Assembly: GCF_900114645.1 (NCBI RefSeq)
Contig: NZ_FOTR01000012.1
Coordinates: 1-64,000, forward strand
Origin: Gracilibacillus orientalis
GTDB lineage: Bacteria; Bacillota; Bacilli; Bacillales; Amphibacillaceae
DNA length: 64,000 nucleotides
Direction of reading: 5' to 3'
Shown: positions 54,842 through 63,908 of the stretch, in pieces
Layout: every line of letters begins with the position of its first letter
Numbering within the stretch: position 1 is the first letter of the stretch
Notes under the pieces: generated by a model
Databases searched by the model: none
The model's input: the letters and a program-made list of their open reading frames with translations, nothing else
Told to the model about the DNA's origin: nothing
Position numbers and translations under genes: made by a program

Positions 54842-55499
54842 AAGTGTGTATGAAATATGGCTGTCTACAGCCGATAACAAGGAAAGACTGCGACTGCCAG
54901 TCCTTCCTTCATCGCTTGGTTTATCGATAGGTAACAAGAATGAATCTATTGATATATCAAACTTAGGCGAGGTAACAGTTATTCAGGATCCCTCGCCTAA
55001 GACTGTTCAATTTTCTTCATTCTTTCCTGCCAAGAGCACTCCTTTGGTGGAATATAGTAGTTTTCCTAAGCCGTGGGAGGCTATTCAAAGAATTGAGAAA
55101 TGGCAGAAGTCTAAGAAACCATTAAGACTTGTTGTAACAAAAACAAAAATCAATATCCCTGTATCAATAGATACTTTTAATTATAGCGAAGAAGGCGGAT
55201 CAGTTGGAGATATTTTATATGATTTATCTTTAAAAGAATACAAATTTGTCTCAGTTCGCAAAATTAAAGTCAAGGTTCCCAAGAAACCTAAGCGCCCTAA
55301 TCCAAAGCCAAAACCTAGAACACATACTGTGAAAAGTGGAGATACATTATGGGATTTGGCAAGGAAATACTATGGTAATAGTTTGGAGTGGCGCAAAATT
55401 TGGAATGCCAATAAGCCTATGATGGTGAAGCGTGATAAAAGGAATTTAAAACAACCAGGACACTGGATATATCCGCAACAACGTTTAAAAATCCCCTGA
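54834..55499 (+). CDS. xkdP: LysM tail protein, XkdP-like
   Basis: A 221-aa protein. The N-terminal tail domain (YEIWLSTADNKERLRLPVLPSSLGLSIGN...FSSFFPA) is followed by a basic Pro-rich linker. A C-terminal LysM domain (HTVKSGDTLWDLARKYYGN, about 166-220) binds peptidoglycan or the baseplate hub. It overlaps the tape measure gene by 8 nt and sits in the XkdP position. Confidence 0.92.
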   Translation: MTKSVYEIWLSTADNKERLRLPVLPSSLGLSIGNKNESIDISNLGEVTVIQDPSPKTVQFSSFFPAKSTPLVEYSSFPKPWEAIQRIEKWQKSKKPLRLVVTKTKINIPVSIDTFNYSEEGGSVGDILYDLSLKEYKFVSVRKIKVKVPKKPKRPNPKPKPRTHTVKSGDTLWDLARKYYGNSLEWRKIWNANKPMMVKRDKRNLKQPGHWIYPQQRLKIP

Positions 55500-55521
55500 A
55501 ATGTAAGTTGGTGATTGAATT

Positions 55522-56493
55522 TTGATTGAACTATTCATAGTGAAAACAGGAGAGATGATAGAGATACCAACGGAGTCCATCACATGGACTGGACAACGAT
55601 ACAAGGCAGCTAGAAAGATTACGGCCAATATTCTTTACACAGATAAAGGAGGGCTCCAGTATACACAGGTTGAAGAAGGAAACACCGTCCTATTTAAGTG
55701 GAAAGGCAAAGAGTTGTTCCGTGGTACCGTTTTTAGTAAAGCTAAGACCAAGGGTGGACTATTAAGCCTTATTGCATATGACATGCTGCAGTACCTTCTT
55801 GTGAACAAAGATGTTTATGTCTTTAATAAACGAAGAGCAGATCAGATCATTACTAGGATATGTAGAGACTTTCAGATACCTTTTACTTCAATTGCCAATA
55901 CAGGAACGGTGTTGAATCAAATTCATACTAATGAAACGACATTATACGACATGGTTCTTACAGCATTGATTAACACAGAAAAGCAAAGTGGTATAAGATA
56001 TAATCTTCTTTCGGAAAAAGGAAAATTGATGCTCGAAGAACAAAAGATATCGAGTGATCAATGGGTTCTTGAAACAGGTGTCAATTTAATTGATTATAAT
56101 TACTTCACATCGATCGAAGAGACGGCAACACAAGTAAAATTAGTTAGTGGAGATGAAAATAATCCTATATCAGTAACGGTATCTGACAGTTCTGGCCAGA
56201 AACAATTTGGTGTGCTACAGTATTTTGAAAAAGTGACTGACAAACTAAATCGTGCGCAGCTGAACAGCAGATCCAATAGCCTTTTAAACAAAAAGAAGGG
56301 TATCCAAAAGGAATTAGATGTTACCGCGCTGGGGATTCCCGAAATAATCAGTGGGAAACCTATCTATGTCTTAGAAAATGAAATAGGAGTTAAGGGTACC
56401 CGATATGTGGATGTGGATACCCATACATTTAAAGGGGATCACCACGAAATGCAATTGAAATTGATAACTCGAAATACAAGGGCGGTGCTTTGA
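55522..56493 (+). CDS. xkdQ: XkdQ/YqbQ-like tail hub protein
   Basis: A 323-aa protein of the XkdQ/YqbQ type (tail spike hub / late control D relatives). The N-terminal VKTGEMIEIPTESITWTGQRYKAARKI and the C-terminal GIPEIISGKPIYVLENEIGVKGTRYVDVDTHTFKGD blocks, cited in part, are typical. TTG start with AAGTTGGTGATTG upstream. It forms the hub with XkdP and XkdR neighbours. Confidence 0.88.
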   Translation: MIELFIVKTGEMIEIPTESITWTGQRYKAARKITANILYTDKGGLQYTQVEEGNTVLFKWKGKELFRGTVFSKAKTKGGLLSLIAYDMLQYLLVNKDVYVFNKRRADQIITRICRDFQIPFTSIANTGTVLNQIHTNETTLYDMVLTALINTEKQSGIRYNLLSEKGKLMLEEQKISSDQWVLETGVNLIDYNYFTSIEETATQVKLVSGDENNPISVTVSDSSGQKQFGVLQYFEKVTDKLNRAQLNSRSNSLLNKKKGIQKELDVTALGIPEIISGKPIYVLENEIGVKGTRYVDVDTHTFKGDHHEMQLKLITRNTRAVL

Positions 56494-56876
56494 TGGCTAG
56501 CTTGGGGCAAATGTTTAAGAAAATGGCAAATGAAGCTGTGGCTGCAGGTAATCCTGTGCAATTAGTAGAAGGTGTGATTCAATCTACTTCCCCTATTACT
56601 TTAAAGTTGAAGCAAAATGATAAGCTGATTATTCCAAGCGATTTTATTCATGTAGCACAGCACTTAAAGAGTCATACAAGAACAGCTACAATTTCAGCTG
56701 GAAGTGTCGGAGAAACAATGACTCAGGCAGGGGATCCAGAGCATACGCATAACATTCAATCGATAAATTTGAATAATGCCCAAATTCAATTTGCAAGTGC
56801 ACTACAAACAGGTGATAAGGTAATGGTTGCAGTCATACAAGGCGGGCAATCATTTTTTATTATCGATAAATTTTAA
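56493..56876 (+). CDS. xkdR: XkdR-like baseplate protein (DUF2577)
   Basis: A 127-aa protein with the OB-like pattern of the DUF2577 group (NPVQLVEGVIQSTSPITLKLKQNDKLIIPSDFI...LQTGDKVMVAVIQGGQSFFIIDK). It likely forms the baseplate hub collar. ATG at 56493 overlaps the stop of xkdQ; an in-frame TTG is one codon earlier. Confidence 0.85.
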   Translation: MASLGQMFKKMANEAVAAGNPVQLVEGVIQSTSPITLKLKQNDKLIIPSDFIHVAQHLKSHTRTATISAGSVGETMTQAGDPEHTHNIQSINLNNAQIQFASALQTGDKVMVAVIQGGQSFFIIDKF

Positions 56877-56893
56877 ACGGTGAGGTGAGGAGT

Positions 56894-57304
56894 ATGCTTT
56901 CACCAGAGATTGAAATAGAAGATTTTACAGAAGATGAACTGGAAGAAGAAACATCAAGAACCTACCGTATTGACTTTGAGATGGGTGTTGTCACTAATGA
57001 GATAATAACCGGTCAAGAAGCGATACGCCAGTTTATCTATTTGGCTTTAAATACACCTAGATTCGCTCATTCTATTTACTCAGATGAAACGGGATCCGAA
57101 TTGGTTGAATTGTTATCCGATAAAGAGGTGTCTCCTGATTTCATAGAGATGGAGATACCAAGATTGGTAGAAGAAGCGCTTATATACGATGAACGCATAG
57201 ACGGTGTTTCAGATTTTGAATTAAATCAAATTGATGATGAGCTGCACATTAAGTTCACCGTTAACTCAATCGAAGGGGAATTGGATATAGAGGAGGTGAT
57301 TTAA
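56894..57304 (+). CDS. xkdS: XkdS-like baseplate protein (DUF2634, gp25-like)
   Basis: A 136-aa gp25/W-like wedge protein. RTYRIDFEMGVVTNEIITGQEAIRQFIYLALNTPRF, cited in part, is the family core and IDDELHIKFTVNSIEGEL closes it. ATG at 56894 has GAGGTG 6 nt upstream; the GTG at 56885 overlaps it. Confidence 0.88.
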   Translation: MLSPEIEIEDFTEDELEEETSRTYRIDFEMGVVTNEIITGQEAIRQFIYLALNTPRFAHSIYSDETGSELVELLSDKEVSPDFIEMEIPRLVEEALIYDERIDGVSDFELNQIDDELHIKFTVNSIEGELDIEEVI

Positions 57305-57305
57305 T

Positions 57306-58394
57306 TTGGAAGAAGAGCAAAGCTATGAAGCTATTTTAGAACGAATGCTTGATAAAGTGCCAGCTGACATCGATAAACGCGAAAACAGCGTAATATGGAA
57401 TGCGCTGGCTCCTGCAGCTGCTGAACTTGCCATGAGTTATATCTGGATGAATCAGATCCCGACATTAGCATTTGCAGATACGGCAGAAGGCGAATACCTT
57501 GAGCGACGGACAGCTGAGTTTGGTACCAACCGAAAAAAAGCAACTGCAGCTGTTAGACGTGGCTTATTCTATGGAGAAAATGAGACAGCATTTGACATTC
57601 CGATTGGAAGTCGTTTTTTTATTGATGATTTGCATTATATGGCTACTGAAAGGCTGTCAGCTGGTCAGTATTCCTTGACGTGCGAAGAGTTAGGTACCAA
57701 AGGAAATGACCCAAATGGAGCGATTTTATCTTTAAATACTATACCTGGCTTAGAACAAGCCATTATGACCGATATTATTGCAGCTGGCGAAGAGGAAGAA
57801 TCAGACGAGTCGTTGAGATCTAGGCATTATCAAATGGTTAATGAGCCAGCATTCGGCGGGAACATATCTGATTACCGCCATAAGATCAATGCTATCACTG
57901 GTGTGGGTGGTACCAAAGTATTTCCTGTGTGGAATGGTGGTGGATCTGTTAAATGTGTGTTTATTGGAGCGAATTTCTTGAAGCCTGATAATGCTTTAGT
58001 TGCTTCGATACAAGAAGAGATAGATCCGGAAGTAAATCAAGGTCAAGGTCTTGGTGTGGCCCCAATCGGTCATGTAGTCACAATTGAAGGGGTAGAAGAA
58101 ACCTCGATAGAAATTGAAACATCGCTGACACTAGAAAATGGTGTGTCAATCAGAAGTGTAGAGGACAATATCAAAGAAATATGTGACCAATACATGCATG
58201 ACCTGCGACAAATGTGGGAAAATGAATCAAATTTAGTAGTCAGAACAAGCCAAATTGAGGCACGCATATTAAATGTATCTGGTGTGCTAGATGTTGCTGA
58301 TACACTCATAAATGGGCAATCAGCTAATATCGAAATAACTGCTGTAAATATCCCTATGTTAGAAGAGGTGATCCTGAATGAATCGACTCCTTGA
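57306..58394 (+). CDS. xkdT: Baseplate J-like protein, XkdT
   Basis: A 362-aa wedge protein of the baseplate J family. SYEAILERMLDKVPADIDKREGS-type opening (here KRENSV), the LEQAIMTDIIAAGEEEESDESLRSRHYQ block and a PIGHVVTIEGV segment are typical. TTG start with GGAGGTGATTTAA upstream; 1 nt after xkdS. Confidence 0.92.
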   Translation: MEEEQSYEAILERMLDKVPADIDKRENSVIWNALAPAAAELAMSYIWMNQIPTLAFADTAEGEYLERRTAEFGTNRKKATAAVRRGLFYGENETAFDIPIGSRFFIDDLHYMATERLSAGQYSLTCEELGTKGNDPNGAILSLNTIPGLEQAIMTDIIAAGEEEESDESLRSRHYQMVNEPAFGGNISDYRHKINAITGVGGTKVFPVWNGGGSVKCVFIGANFLKPDNALVASIQEEIDPEVNQGQGLGVAPIGHVVTIEGVEETSIEIETSLTLENGVSIRSVEDNIKEICDQYMHDLRQMWENESNLVVRTSQIEARILNVSGVLDVADTLINGQSANIEITAVNIPMLEEVILNESTP

Positions 58395-58965
58395 AAGACT
58401 TCCTGATCTACTTTATAACATACGAGAATTCAAAGGATTAACGGAAGCAGAATTACAAGAATTCGATCAGCTGGCACAAAGTATTGACCTAACATTGGAT
58501 GATCAATTTATTGAAACAGCGACATTAAAAGCTATTGAACGTCGAGAACACATGCTTAATATCATTGCTGATCCATCAGTAGAAACTTTAGAGAATAGGC
58601 GAATCAGAATACTTAATCGTTATCAGACAAAGCCACCATTTACGAAGAGATACTTACAGCAACAGTTAGATATGTTGCTAGGTGTAGCCAGATCCAATGT
58701 AACGATAAACCCAGAGGTGTATATATTAACTGTTACCACAAGTATTGATGACGCTTTTCTATTTCGAGAGATGGAATACACAATCAATACTGTTAAGCCA
58801 GCCAATATGCTTTATCAACAAGAGACATCCATTATGGAGCGAATAGTGATAAAGGAATCAGCAAAAAAGCAGGTGTTGACTCGTAATACCAGGCTAGGTA
58901 CGACATGGAAGCTTGGAAGAACACCGTGGGCTGATAGAGGGGAAGAGGTGGTCATTTTTGATTAA
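58378..58965 (+). CDS. xkdU: XkdU/YqbU-like tail protein (DUF2313)
   Basis: A 195-aa protein at the XkdU position, with LLERLPDLLYNIREFKGL and ENRRIRILNRYQTKPPFTKRYLQQQLDMLLG, cited in part. The family resembles tail protein I that links baseplate and fibre. It overlaps xkdT by 17 nt and the next gene by 8 nt. Confidence 0.85.
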   Translation: MNRLLERLPDLLYNIREFKGLTEAELQEFDQLAQSIDLTLDDQFIETATLKAIERREHMLNIIADPSVETLENRRIRILNRYQTKPPFTKRYLQQQLDMLLGVARSNVTINPEVYILTVTTSIDDAFLFREMEYTINTVKPANMLYQQETSIMERIVIKESAKKQVLTRNTRLGTTWKLGRTPWADRGEEVVIFD

Positions 58966-59239
58966 CCAATCGTTTATAAATGACGTGGCAACATACATTG
59001 AGCAAAGGATATCGTCTGTTCGAATAAACAATTCGTATGTCATTGACAATTTTGTTGTCAAAGAAGTACAAGAGTGCTGTGTAGCCATGGAAATACTGGT
59101 TCCACATGGTAGTGTGGATACAATTACTGTCATTGATTTGTTGGATGAAAACGGCAAGGTAATAAGCACCAATGATGTAGTTGTGCCAATCACATCGGAC
59201 ACGGTAATCTTACAATCGTTCGAAGTAATGGAGGGATAG
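58958..59239 (+). CDS. Small tail-region protein, unknown function
   Basis: A 93-aa beta-rich protein: FINDVATYIEQRISSVRINNSYVIDNF, then VKEVQECCVAMEILVPHGSVDTITVIDLLD. The TTG at 58958 is chosen because GAGGTGG lies upstream. It sits between the XkdU-type protein and the fibre gene, where small fibre-attachment or assembly proteins occur. No family is recognised. Confidence 0.68.
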   Translation: MINQSFINDVATYIEQRISSVRINNSYVIDNFVVKEVQECCVAMEILVPHGSVDTITVIDLLDENGKVISTNDVVVPITSDTVILQSFEVMEG

Positions 59240-59241
59240 TA

Positions 59242-60384
59242 TTGGCTTTTGATAAGAAAGAATGGAAATTTGAGGATGTTGTTACAGAGGATGATGCTAA
59301 TCGCTGGGAAGATGGAATAAAAGAAGCACACGAAACTATAGACGAACATGTCAATGACAAAAATAATCCACATAGTGTCACGAAATCACAAGTCGGTTTA
59401 GATAACGTTGACAATGTGAAACAAGCAACTAAAACAGAATTTGATGATCATGTTGGAGATAATTTAAAACATAAGAACGCTAGTAATATTACAGAGGGTG
59501 GAAGCTTGGCTAATGCAGAAGGATTTGGCTCTAAAGCAGAAGGTTATTGTTCCCATGCAGAAGGATTTGGCACTGACGCAGAAGGTAGATATTCCCATGC
59601 TGAAGGAGATAATTCTTATGCAATCGGTGACGCTTCCCATGCTGAAGGAAGTGAAACAAGAGCAGGTGTTTTTGCATCACATGCACAAGGTAGATATAAT
59701 AATCCGATGAACGGATCACCTACTGATATAAACAATACAGATGATGCTATGATTATTGGTAATGGTACTAGTTCTAACGAAAAAGGTAATGCATTTCGAG
59801 TAACATTTGACGGTAAAGTATATGGATTATCAGCATTTAATTCCAGCGGTGCCGATTATGCAGAATATTTAGAGTGGCTAGATGCCAATCCTGATAAACA
59901 AGATAGGGTTGGTTTTTTTGTGACCTTAGACGGTGACAAGATCAAGAAAGCCAAGTCGGATGATTCCTTTGTTTTGGGTATTATATCGGCTAATCCATCT
60001 GTCATAGGCGACAGTCACCAAGACGATTGGCAAGGGAAATATATTCGTGATGACTGGGGTAGAATTCAATACGAATGGACAACAATTAAATCTAGAGACG
60101 TAAAAGAAGATGGTGAAGAAATAGAAAAAGAAGAAAAAGCATATTTACCTGTACTTAATCCTGATTGGAACAATGAAGAAAAATATATTCCTAGAGAAAA
60201 AAGACCGGAATGGGATGCTGTAGGTATGCTTGGGAAATTACTTGTTCGTGATGATGGCACATGCCAGGTCAACGGCTACTGTTTACCTAATGATGAAGGC
60301 ATTGCAACATCAAGTGAAACAGGGTATCGAGTGATTAAACGAGTATCAGAAAATATCGTACAAATCTTATTTTATACTGTTTAG
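59242..60384 (+). CDS. Tail fibre/spike with peptidase G2 auto-cleavage domain
   Basis: A 380-aa receptor-side protein. The N-terminal attachment part carries the HVNDKNNPHSVTKSQVGLDNVDN motif (about 35-58). A YadA-head-like SHAEG repeat array (about 83-150; HAEG-x-G-T/S-A units) forms a beta-roll. The C-terminal half is a peptidase G2 (IMC-type) chaperone domain with SGADYAEYLEW at its start (about 205). It should trimerise the fibre and then release itself. TTG start, GAGGGATAG upstream. Confidence 0.88.
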   Translation: MAFDKKEWKFEDVVTEDDANRWEDGIKEAHETIDEHVNDKNNPHSVTKSQVGLDNVDNVKQATKTEFDDHVGDNLKHKNASNITEGGSLANAEGFGSKAEGYCSHAEGFGTDAEGRYSHAEGDNSYAIGDASHAEGSETRAGVFASHAQGRYNNPMNGSPTDINNTDDAMIIGNGTSSNEKGNAFRVTFDGKVYGLSAFNSSGADYAEYLEWLDANPDKQDRVGFFVTLDGDKIKKAKSDDSFVLGIISANPSVIGDSHQDDWQGKYIRDDWGRIQYEWTTIKSRDVKEDGEEIEKEEKAYLPVLNPDWNNEEKYIPREKRPEWDAVGMLGKLLVRDDGTCQVNGYCLPNDEGIATSSETGYRVIKRVSENIVQILFYTV

Positions 60385-60408
60385 GAGGTGATGCAAAAAC
60401 TCGAAGAA

Positions 60409-60431
60409 ACGTCTAATAGGGCGTATTTTTT
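60409..60431 (+). terminator. Weak terminator before the lysis genes
   Basis: ACGTCT-AATA-GGGCGT (with G-T pairs) then ATTTTTT, between the fibre and holin genes. A 17-codon frame with AGGAGGTG overlaps it (60390-60443); it is too short to support as a gene. Confidence 0.5.
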
Positions 60432-60455
60432 ATACTCAAAATAGGAGATGAGGAA

Positions 60456-60866
60456 ATGTTTGATGGAAATAAAATTTCACTAATGCTAAAAGGAATAGGT
60501 ACTGGTATAGGGGCAGTGTGGTCATTTATTGTAGGTACAATTGGATGGGCGTTTCCCACACTAATTATTTTAATGGTAGCCGATTTCATTACAGGCTCAT
60601 GGGCTGGTGGAAAAGAGGATGGTCTAAATAGTAATGTTGGGCGAAAAGGTTTTATTAAGAAGCTCTACATCCTTATTTTAATAGGAATTGTCTATCTAGT
60701 GGAAAAGACAATCTTTGATACTAAGCACCTTGGAGATGGAGTAACGATTGCTTATGTGATCATTGAATTTATCAGCTTGGTTGAAAATGGCGGACGATTA
60801 GGTGTACCACTTGGACCTGTAGAGAAGTTTATGGCGGTACTAAAAGAAAAAGGTAATGGGAAGTAA
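60456..60866 (+). CDS. Phage holin
   Basis: A 136-aa holin of the phi29/Cph1/TcdE-like family (phage_holin_4). It has about three transmembrane helices (residues 12-30, 32-50 and 65-85) with the family motif LIILMVADFITGSWAGGKEDGLNSNVGRKG, cited in part. It makes membrane holes at lysis time so that the endolysin reaches the wall. AGGAGATGAGGAA precedes the ATG. Confidence 0.93.
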   Translation: MFDGNKISLMLKGIGTGIGAVWSFIVGTIGWAFPTLIILMVADFITGSWAGGKEDGLNSNVGRKGFIKKLYILILIGIVYLVEKTIFDTKHLGDGVTIAYVIIEFISLVENGGRLGVPLGPVEKFMAVLKEKGNGK

Positions 60867-60924
60867 AGTTGTCTCCATTTGTGAGATGGCTTTTTTCTAC
60901 TATAATAAAAAAGGAGAGATTTAA

Positions 60925-61857
60925 ATGGTTAAAATCTATATTGATCCAGGTCATGGTGGAACGGATCCAGGAGCAACAGGAAACGGTTTAAAGGAAAAGG
61001 ATTTAACACTAGCAATCTCGTTAAAAATACGAGAAAAATTAAGAAAATATCAAGGTGTTTCTACTAGATTAAGTCGTACTACTGATAAAACACTATCGTT
61101 AAATCAACGTACGAATGATGCTAATAACTGGGGAGCAGATTATTTAATGTCTGTTCATATTAATGCTGGTGGTGGAACTGGCTATGAAGATTTTATTTAT
61201 AATCGCTTGTCATCTAGTTCCGAGACAGAACACATGCGTGAAATTATGCACCAAGCGATCATTGATCAAGTCCATCTACCTAATCGTGGAAAGAAAAAAG
61301 CTAATTTCCACATGTTAAGAGAATCCAGAATGCCAGCTATCCTAACGGAAAATGGTTTTATTGACGCTGCCAATGATGCAGCTCGTTTAAAGAAAGATTC
61401 TTTCCTCAACGATATTGCACAAGGTCATGTAGATGGTCTAGTTAAAATCTTTAATTTAAAGAAGAAGGTAAAGGCTAAGGATCCTAATGCAGTTGTTGGG
61501 AAACCAAAGCCGGATAAAGCTAATCTCACAGTAGATGGCAAGTGGGGTAATGCTACAACAAGAGCATTGCAAGAATACCTAGACACAGTAGTAGATGGTA
61601 TAATCAGTGACCAATTACGTAATGCCATAACCGAAGCTTTTTACGGATCCACTATTGATTTTGGTAATGGAAAAAAAGGCAGCTTAGTCATTAAAGCACT
61701 ACAGAGCAAGATCGGTGCTAAGGTGGATGGTCTACTAGGTCCTGACACAATTGGTAAGCTTCAACAGTATTTAGGTACTGTTTATGATAAGAAATTAAGT
61801 AGACAGTCACTCGTGGTCAAAGAGTTACAACGTCAATTGAATAAAGGTACATTTTAG
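60925..61857 (+). CDS. Endolysin: N-acetylmuramoyl-L-alanine amidase
   Basis: A 310-aa lysin. The N-terminal amidase_3 domain (1-175) has zinc and catalytic residues His10 (DPGHGGTDPGA), Glu24, His78 (SVHINAGGG) and Glu near 146 (ILTENGFID). Two peptidoglycan-binding-like repeats follow (about 200-250 and 255-305; VDGKWGNATTRALQEYL and VDGLLGPDTIGKLQQYL). No signal peptide, so release depends on the holin. AAAAGGAGAGATTTAA precedes the ATG. Confidence 0.95.
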   Translation: MVKIYIDPGHGGTDPGATGNGLKEKDLTLAISLKIREKLRKYQGVSTRLSRTTDKTLSLNQRTNDANNWGADYLMSVHINAGGGTGYEDFIYNRLSSSSETEHMREIMHQAIIDQVHLPNRGKKKANFHMLRESRMPAILTENGFIDAANDAARLKKDSFLNDIAQGHVDGLVKIFNLKKKVKAKDPNAVVGKPKPDKANLTVDGKWGNATTRALQEYLDTVVDGIISDQLRNAITEAFYGSTIDFGNGKKGSLVIKALQSKIGAKVDGLLGPDTIGKLQQYLGTVYDKKLSRQSLVVKELQRQLNKGTF

Positions 61858-62166
61858 TCAAGTCGTAAATACAATATCTATGTCGTTAACAAAAGCCCAG
61901 GTGTGGAAAGCCAGGGCTTGAATGTATATTTAAATGTAAACTGTGTAATTCAACTAACGCACCAGATAGTTAAAATACTATTCTATTCTTAAATCACTCC
62001 TCCTTCTATTGTAAGCATATAAAACCCGGTTACTTCAGAAATGGTGAAGTAACCGGGTTTAAAGTTGGATGTAGAAAATGAGACGTAAATTAATTCTAAA
62101 CACAAATACATCATCATCTACTGGGTATTAAGCGTCTCGTCTTTTAGTTGATATTACAATTTCCTA
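61858..62166. other. Right prophage-host junction region
   Basis: No gene is seen. It holds a GGGCTT hairpin (61893-61919) and a strong terminator hairpin (62022-62060). The right attachment site should lie here, but I found no repeat of 8 bp or more shared with the left end. Confidence 0.4.
62022..62060. terminator. Strong hairpin, probable terminator
   Basis: AAACCCGGTTACTTCA / TGAAGTAACCGGGTTT, a perfect 16-bp stem with a 7-nt loop. It is short of a clear T run beyond TTT on either strand, and may end phage lysis or czcD transcription. Confidence 0.65.
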
Positions 62167-63114
62167 TCAGTGATGATGGTGATGTCCAGATGACTCAGCT
62201 TGCACTTTACACAAAATTGAATTGTCATGCAGATGATCAGACGTTTCTAATTGAACCGTCATATGGTGAATATTTTGGTGCTCAAGGTCCTGTTCGATTT
62301 GACGAAGCAATCGTTCACTTTCAGCAATCGACATTCGTTCATCTACAACAGCATGACAGGAAAGCGCGTTTAATCCACTTGTAATCGACCAAACGTGTAA
62401 GTCATGGACGCCTTCAATGCCTTTTTTGTTTTGGATTGTTTCAACCACATCGTCCATATCAACATTTTCTGGGGTCCCTTCCATCAAGACATGTAGCCCT
62501 GCTTTCGTAACAAAGTAACCACTGCGTAACACGAGTGCGGCAACAATGACACTTGCGAGTGGATCTGCCCAGCCCCACCCAAAGAACATGATGAGTAATG
62601 CAGCAACAATCGCACCAATGGAACCAAGCATATCGCTAATCACGTGCAAGTATGCTCCACGCATATTCAAGTTCTCTTCTACATCTCCGCCGCGCATCAT
62701 AATCCAAGCAACAAGGATATTAACTAGTAAACCAATTGTAGCAATGATTAACATTCCGGTTGAAGCAACCTCAGGTGGGTTTTGAAAACGTCCGATTGCT
62801 TCATAAAAAATAAAAAGTGCGATGATGATGAGTGTCAATCCGTTAAGAACAGCCGCCAGTATTTCAAACCGCTTATAACCATATGTGTTACTATGGTTAG
62901 CAACCTTTGCTCCAAGTGTAAAGGCGAGTAGCGCAATACCAAGTGATATGGCGTCACTTAACATATGACCTGCATCTGCTAACAAGGCAAGACTATTCGT
63001 AAGATATCCACCTATCGCCTCGGCAATCATATATAACGTAATAATAATAAAACTAATCAATAAAACCTTTTTATTTGCACCATGTGTATGGTCATGTCCA
63101 TGATCGTGTCCCAT
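62167..63114 (-). CDS. czcD: Cation diffusion facilitator, zinc/cadmium exporter (CzcD-like)
   Basis: A 315-aa CDF transporter exporting divalent metals in exchange for protons. The His-rich N-terminus (GHDHGHDHTHG) and six transmembrane helices (from about residue 16 to 205) are clear. Zinc-site residues lie in LLADAGHMLSD (helix II) and HVISDMLGS (helix V). A cytosolic C-terminal domain ends in HHHHH. It is the second gene of an operon, 17 nt after the ArsR regulator, with TAGGAGGTAC upstream. Confidence 0.95.
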   Translation of the reverse strand: MGHDHGHDHTHGANKKVLLISFIIITLYMIAEAIGGYLTNSLALLADAGHMLSDAISLGIALLAFTLGAKVANHSNTYGYKRFEILAAVLNGLTLIIIALFIFYEAIGRFQNPPEVASTGMLIIATIGLLVNILVAWIMMRGGDVEENLNMRGAYLHVISDMLGSIGAIVAALLIMFFGWGWADPLASVIVAALVLRSGYFVTKAGLHVLMEGTPENVDMDDVVETIQNKKGIEGVHDLHVWSITSGLNALSCHAVVDERMSIAESERLLRQIEQDLEHQNIHHMTVQLETSDHLHDNSILCKVQAESSGHHHHH

Positions 63115-63131
63115 TTTAAGTACCTCCTAAA

Positions 63132-63467
63132 TTAATGATGTGAAGCATGCTCAATTGCCTGCTTCAGTAAATTAATAACATGAACGTCATTTTCCGAATA
63201 ATACAACGTTGTTCCTGCTCTTCTATACTTGACTAGTCTTAAATTTTTTAAGAAACGCAATTGGTGGGAGACACTGGATTGGCTCAAGTTTAATGTCTCC
63301 GCAATATCATTGACAGCATGCTCACCTGTACACAGAAAGTTCAAAATGCGGATTCTGGTTGGATCACTCAATGCTTTGAACGTTTGCGAAACGATAAACA
63401 ACGTCTCTTCATCTAAGTCTTGCTTTCCTTCATTCAACAATTCTTCAGGTTTCTGTTCTTCATTCAT
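63132..63467 (-). CDS. czrA: ArsR/SmtB family metal-sensing repressor (CzrA-like)
   Basis: A 111-aa winged-helix repressor. The DNA helix reads [18 protein letters not shown]. The C-terminal alpha-5 zinc site shows D-x-H...H-x-x-H (NDVHV...HASHH), as in CzrA and SmtB. Metal binding should release it from the operator and switch on the exporter. ATAGGAGTGAAATAA precedes the ATG. Confidence 0.93.
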   Translation of the reverse strand: MNEEQKPEELLNEGKQDLDEETLFIVSQTFKALSDPTRIRILNFLCTGEHAVNDIAETLNLSQSSVSHQLRFLKNLRLVKYRRAGTTLYYSENDVHVINLLKQAIEHASHH

Positions 63468-63500
63468 TTATTTCACTCCTATATAATATATTTATTTAAC

Positions 63501-63524
63501 TATATGAACATATACTCATGTTAT
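63501..63524 (-). promoter_or_regulatory. Probable CzrA operator
   Basis: TATATGAACATATACTCATGTTAT, cited as the 24-bp site: an imperfect palindrome with ATGAACAT / TCATGTT halves, 34 bp upstream of the regulator start. It resembles ArsR/SmtB-family operators (ATATGAACA-type). Autoregulation is inferred. From 63541 to 63850 I see nothing beyond AT-rich sequence. Confidence 0.6.
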
Positions 63525-63849
63525 CATATAAAGCTTATATTAAGCTACATTGAATGTCAAATAGAAACTATAACATTCAAATGATTCTTTATGTTTTCTA
63601 AAAGATAAAATATAAATATCAGTTTGGATAATGCGATAATCGTAACCACTATGCTACCTTATCTCTAATGTAATGTTTCTCTTGTTCCACAAACCTGCAC
63701 CTTTAGTTTAAGATCACTATAATCATCCAATTGTAGCACAAATAGTTTGTAAGACCTCCTTTTGGAAACTCAATGGAGACATTACGAAAGTATTTCTACA
63801 CACCCCAACAAAATTCCTGCAAAAACATCATAATTTTTATCCATACTAA

Positions 63850-63875
63850 AAACACCAGAGTAAAACTCTGGCTAC
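63850..63875 (-). terminator. Terminator of the right-edge gene
   Basis: Minus strand CCAGAG-TTTTA-CTCTGG followed by TGTTTTT. A second hairpin CCCACCAC / GTGATGGG (63886-63907) lies between it and the stop codon. Confidence 0.75.
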
Positions 63876-63908
63876 AGCTCCAACGCCCATCACTATTAAG
63901 TGGTGGGT

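Larger units (their letters stand above)
18061..61857. mobile_element. Complete PBSX-like prophage with contractile tail
   Basis: A continuous block of phage genes from the integrase (18097) to the endolysin (61857), between host trhO and a metal-efflux operon. It has the integrase, lysogeny switch, recombination, replication, packaging, capsid, sheath/tube tail, baseplate and lysis modules in canonical order. Late genes follow the xtmA-xtmB-xkd order of B. subtilis PBSX and skin. No exact attL/attR pair was found by eye, so the ends are approximate: 18.03-18.10 kb on the left and 61.86-62.17 kb on the right. No obviously broken structural gene was seen. Confidence 0.93.

Noticed and set aside
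60390-60443. 17-codon frame with a good ribosome site after the fibre gene
   Set aside because: It is too short, has no recognised product and overlaps a terminator-like hairpin.
18001-62166. Exact attL/attR repeat
   Set aside because: Comparison by eye of the two junctions gave no shared word of 8 bp or more, so no att site is claimed.
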